Source: Epiperipatus broadwayi (taxonomy: Eukaryota > Onychophora > Udeonychophora > Euonychophora > Peripatidae). Taken from it: DNA of 64,000 bases. Below, in pieces: positions 62,530-64,000 of the stretch. A model generated the notes under the pieces. That model was not told where the DNA came from, searched no databases, and saw only the letters and a program-made list of their open reading frames with translations. Numbering within the stretch: position 1 is the first letter of the stretch; each line of letters begins with the position of its first letter. Where the stretch lies: contig JAQFVV010006238.1 of the NCBI GenBank assembly GCA_028023455.1, positions 3,356,572 through 3,420,571 of the forward strand. The letters run 5' to 3'. A program made the translations under genes and the position numbers.

Positions 62530-62639
62530 AAGCAATTGACACAAGAAAATCCAACAAAACCAAAATGGAAGGAATAGCTGCAGAGGTCATTTATAATAAT
62601 ACTTCATTGTCTATCGAAGCAGTATGTCATGAGCTTTAT
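62530..62639 (+). CDS. Possible exon of unknown identity
   Basis: 110 bp lie between a strong acceptor (TTTTTTTTCTTTTTAAG) and a consensus GTGAGT donor at 62640. One frame is open across it: AIDTRKSNKTKMEGIAAEVI then YNNTSLSIEAVCHELY. It would need one base from an upstream exon and end in phase 0. AGK exon H ends in phase 0, so direct splicing from H would use another frame that stops after 15 codons (…NPTKPKWKE). The peptide does not match the expected AGK C-terminus. It may be an exon of another or nested gene, an alternative AGK 3' exon, or chance. Confidence 0.35.
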
Positions 62640-62645
62640 GTGAGT

Positions 62646-64000
62646 TTCATAATTAAATTATGATTTTTAAACCATTGGATTTTTAAGTGACGTACATATG
62701 GTTGAATGAATCATTTACTATCCACCAAAAGAAGTCTTTATCAATGAGAGCAGCTAGTCATCCCAGTCATTTCAAGGTATTCTTTTGATTTAATTATTAT
62801 TCTCCATGAATATATCGCAGTTATAAACCCTTTGAACATTGTGGTTAATTAGATTCATCCCATGGCGCAAATGTTACCGGATAGGGCTGTCTTTATCCGA
62901 GGTGGTAACATTGTTGTAGAAATTAGTCTATTGGTAATGAACTTGAAAGCTGAAATTTTTGGATCAGTTCCTAATTGAAGAAAGTTAAAAAAAGAAAATC
63001 TTACCTTGGTCAGTTGATTAGTTATGCTCATTCTGCTATTTCAATAATCATCTCACATTCTGGGCAAATTGCTGTATGCTTAATTTTTGTATTTATTATT
63101 GTTAACATTTGTGTAGCCTGCAGAGACATGTTAATTATGGGCATAATGTTAACACTTTTTTTCATCCCTCTAATTACATTATTTATTATTATATTTCTGT
63201 GGTTTATTTATAAACAATTGAACTTTATTATCTCTCATAGAACTTGAGACTTTTTTCCTTGAGGAATAACTTTATATTTCTCTAGACATTCAAATGTCGT
63301 GCAAACCTATCCTGTATCAGAAGTCAAAAGCTTTTGGTATGAGCAATGTCTCTACAACATGTTAATAAACATTTCTGCAATTTCTCCGTAATTTTTTCCA
63401 ATCTCTATATATAACAATACGCACACATGCATATATGTATTTCTATACAACTATATATATTTATAATCACATGATTATCAATTTAATTATAATATAGATA
63501 GCACTATCTGTTATGGAATGCTATCTATTGGTAAGCTTTAATAACTAATGGACAGCATATGATATATTGCTATAAGATGTACATCATCAGAACATCTGAT
63601 GTCCATTGATTATTCAAGCTTCCAATAAACAGTTCTGCATACAATAGAGCAAACAGAACTGCTTTGGAAAGCATTTGAGAAAATCGTAATGTTGTTTGAT
63701 AAGGTTTACAAATATAATTTATGCTAATGGGTACAGAATCCATGTACTAATCTTGCAATCTCACATCATCACTTGTACCAGGCCTAATGTGACATTATTT
63801 CATAATTCCAGTAGTGATTGCAGTTGTACATTCCCAGAACAACTAACTCTTAGGTTAGTGATGTGATGTGATGCACTGTAACTTTTCCTTGTACGGAGTC
63901 AGGAGTCTCTCAGCAACTATGCCCAGAGAAACCTGTTAGCCACTTTACCTTCCCTTTCCATTCCCTACCCTAAGTTTTCCCATAATCTGCTCCATCCCAT
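62646..64000. other. AT-rich sequence at right edge
   Basis: A 90-codon hydrophobic plus-strand frame (62975-63247) has a T-rich composition that explains its apparent membrane segments; I do not call it a gene. Composition becomes less AT-rich after about 63840 (CTCTCAGCAACTATGCCC and so on) without a readable frame. Confidence 0.35.

Noticed and set aside
62530-62577. Last AGK exon encoding KQLTQENPTKPKWKE
   Set aside because: The conserved C-terminal strand region (EEYEAMPV) would be missing; kept only as a possible alternative exon.
62975-63247. 90-codon frame with hydrophobic segments
   Set aside because: T-rich DNA readily encodes Phe/Ile/Leu. No splice sites, conservation or homology can be seen.

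Overview
The window is nuclear DNA from a metazoan, most likely an invertebrate. It is strongly AT-rich, its host gene is split by GT-AG introns of up to 14 kb, and most of the rest is transposon debris: RTE LINE, Penelope-like, LTR, hAT, piggyBac-like and pogo-like elements, tRNA-derived SINEs and foldback MITEs. Nothing prokaryotic was seen. I could not assign a phylum from the sequence.

The one host gene I recognise lies on the + strand: acylglycerol kinase (AGK/MULK), the mitochondrial lipid kinase that in vertebrates is also a TIM22 import-complex subunit. Eight consecutive exons (7894-7997, 8240-8309, 16469-16548, 20019-20076, 33504-33639, 38545-38681, 46515-46582, 60855-60957) join in phase to 756 nt, or 252 codons. 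They cover roughly the second half of the catalytic region and most of the C-terminal lobe. The exons for the N-terminus, with the ATP-binding GGDGT motif, should lie left of the window (or in 1-7893, where I did not find them). The last coding exon should lie right of 64000.

Layout. 1-7893: a degenerate hAT transposase gene (about 780-3343) split by a SINE with a perfect 19-bp target duplication, then AT-rich DNA. 8310-16468 intron: a 1.2-kb pogo-like element (9200-10413), an old RTE copy (about 11590-13265) and a 664-bp TA-flanked MITE with internal palindromic units (15217-15880). 16549-20018 intron: a LINE tail, a foldback and a SINE. 20077-33503 intron: a near-complete RTE LINE (26451-29729, minus strand, 12-bp target duplication), a second decayed RTE fragment, and several hairpins, one with perfect 54-bp arms. 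33640-38544 intron: a less AT-rich block, an RTE 5' fragment and a 63-bp-arm hairpin. 38682-46514 intron: a SINE, a three-unit repeat and a second pogo-like element (43884-44951). 46583-60854 intron: a Penelope-like GIY-YIG fragment, a 9-kb LTR retrotransposon (48458-57443) with 2.2-kb LTRs, a gag gene but no recognisable pol, which itself carries a 1.8-kb piggyBac-like insertion, and a 230-bp-arm foldback.

The transposons do not act as a pathway; they are insertions that inflate AGK introns. Nested insertions give a partial order of events: the hAT copy predates its SINE, and the LTR element predates its piggyBac-like insertion. No CRISPR, operon, rRNA or functional tRNA was seen.
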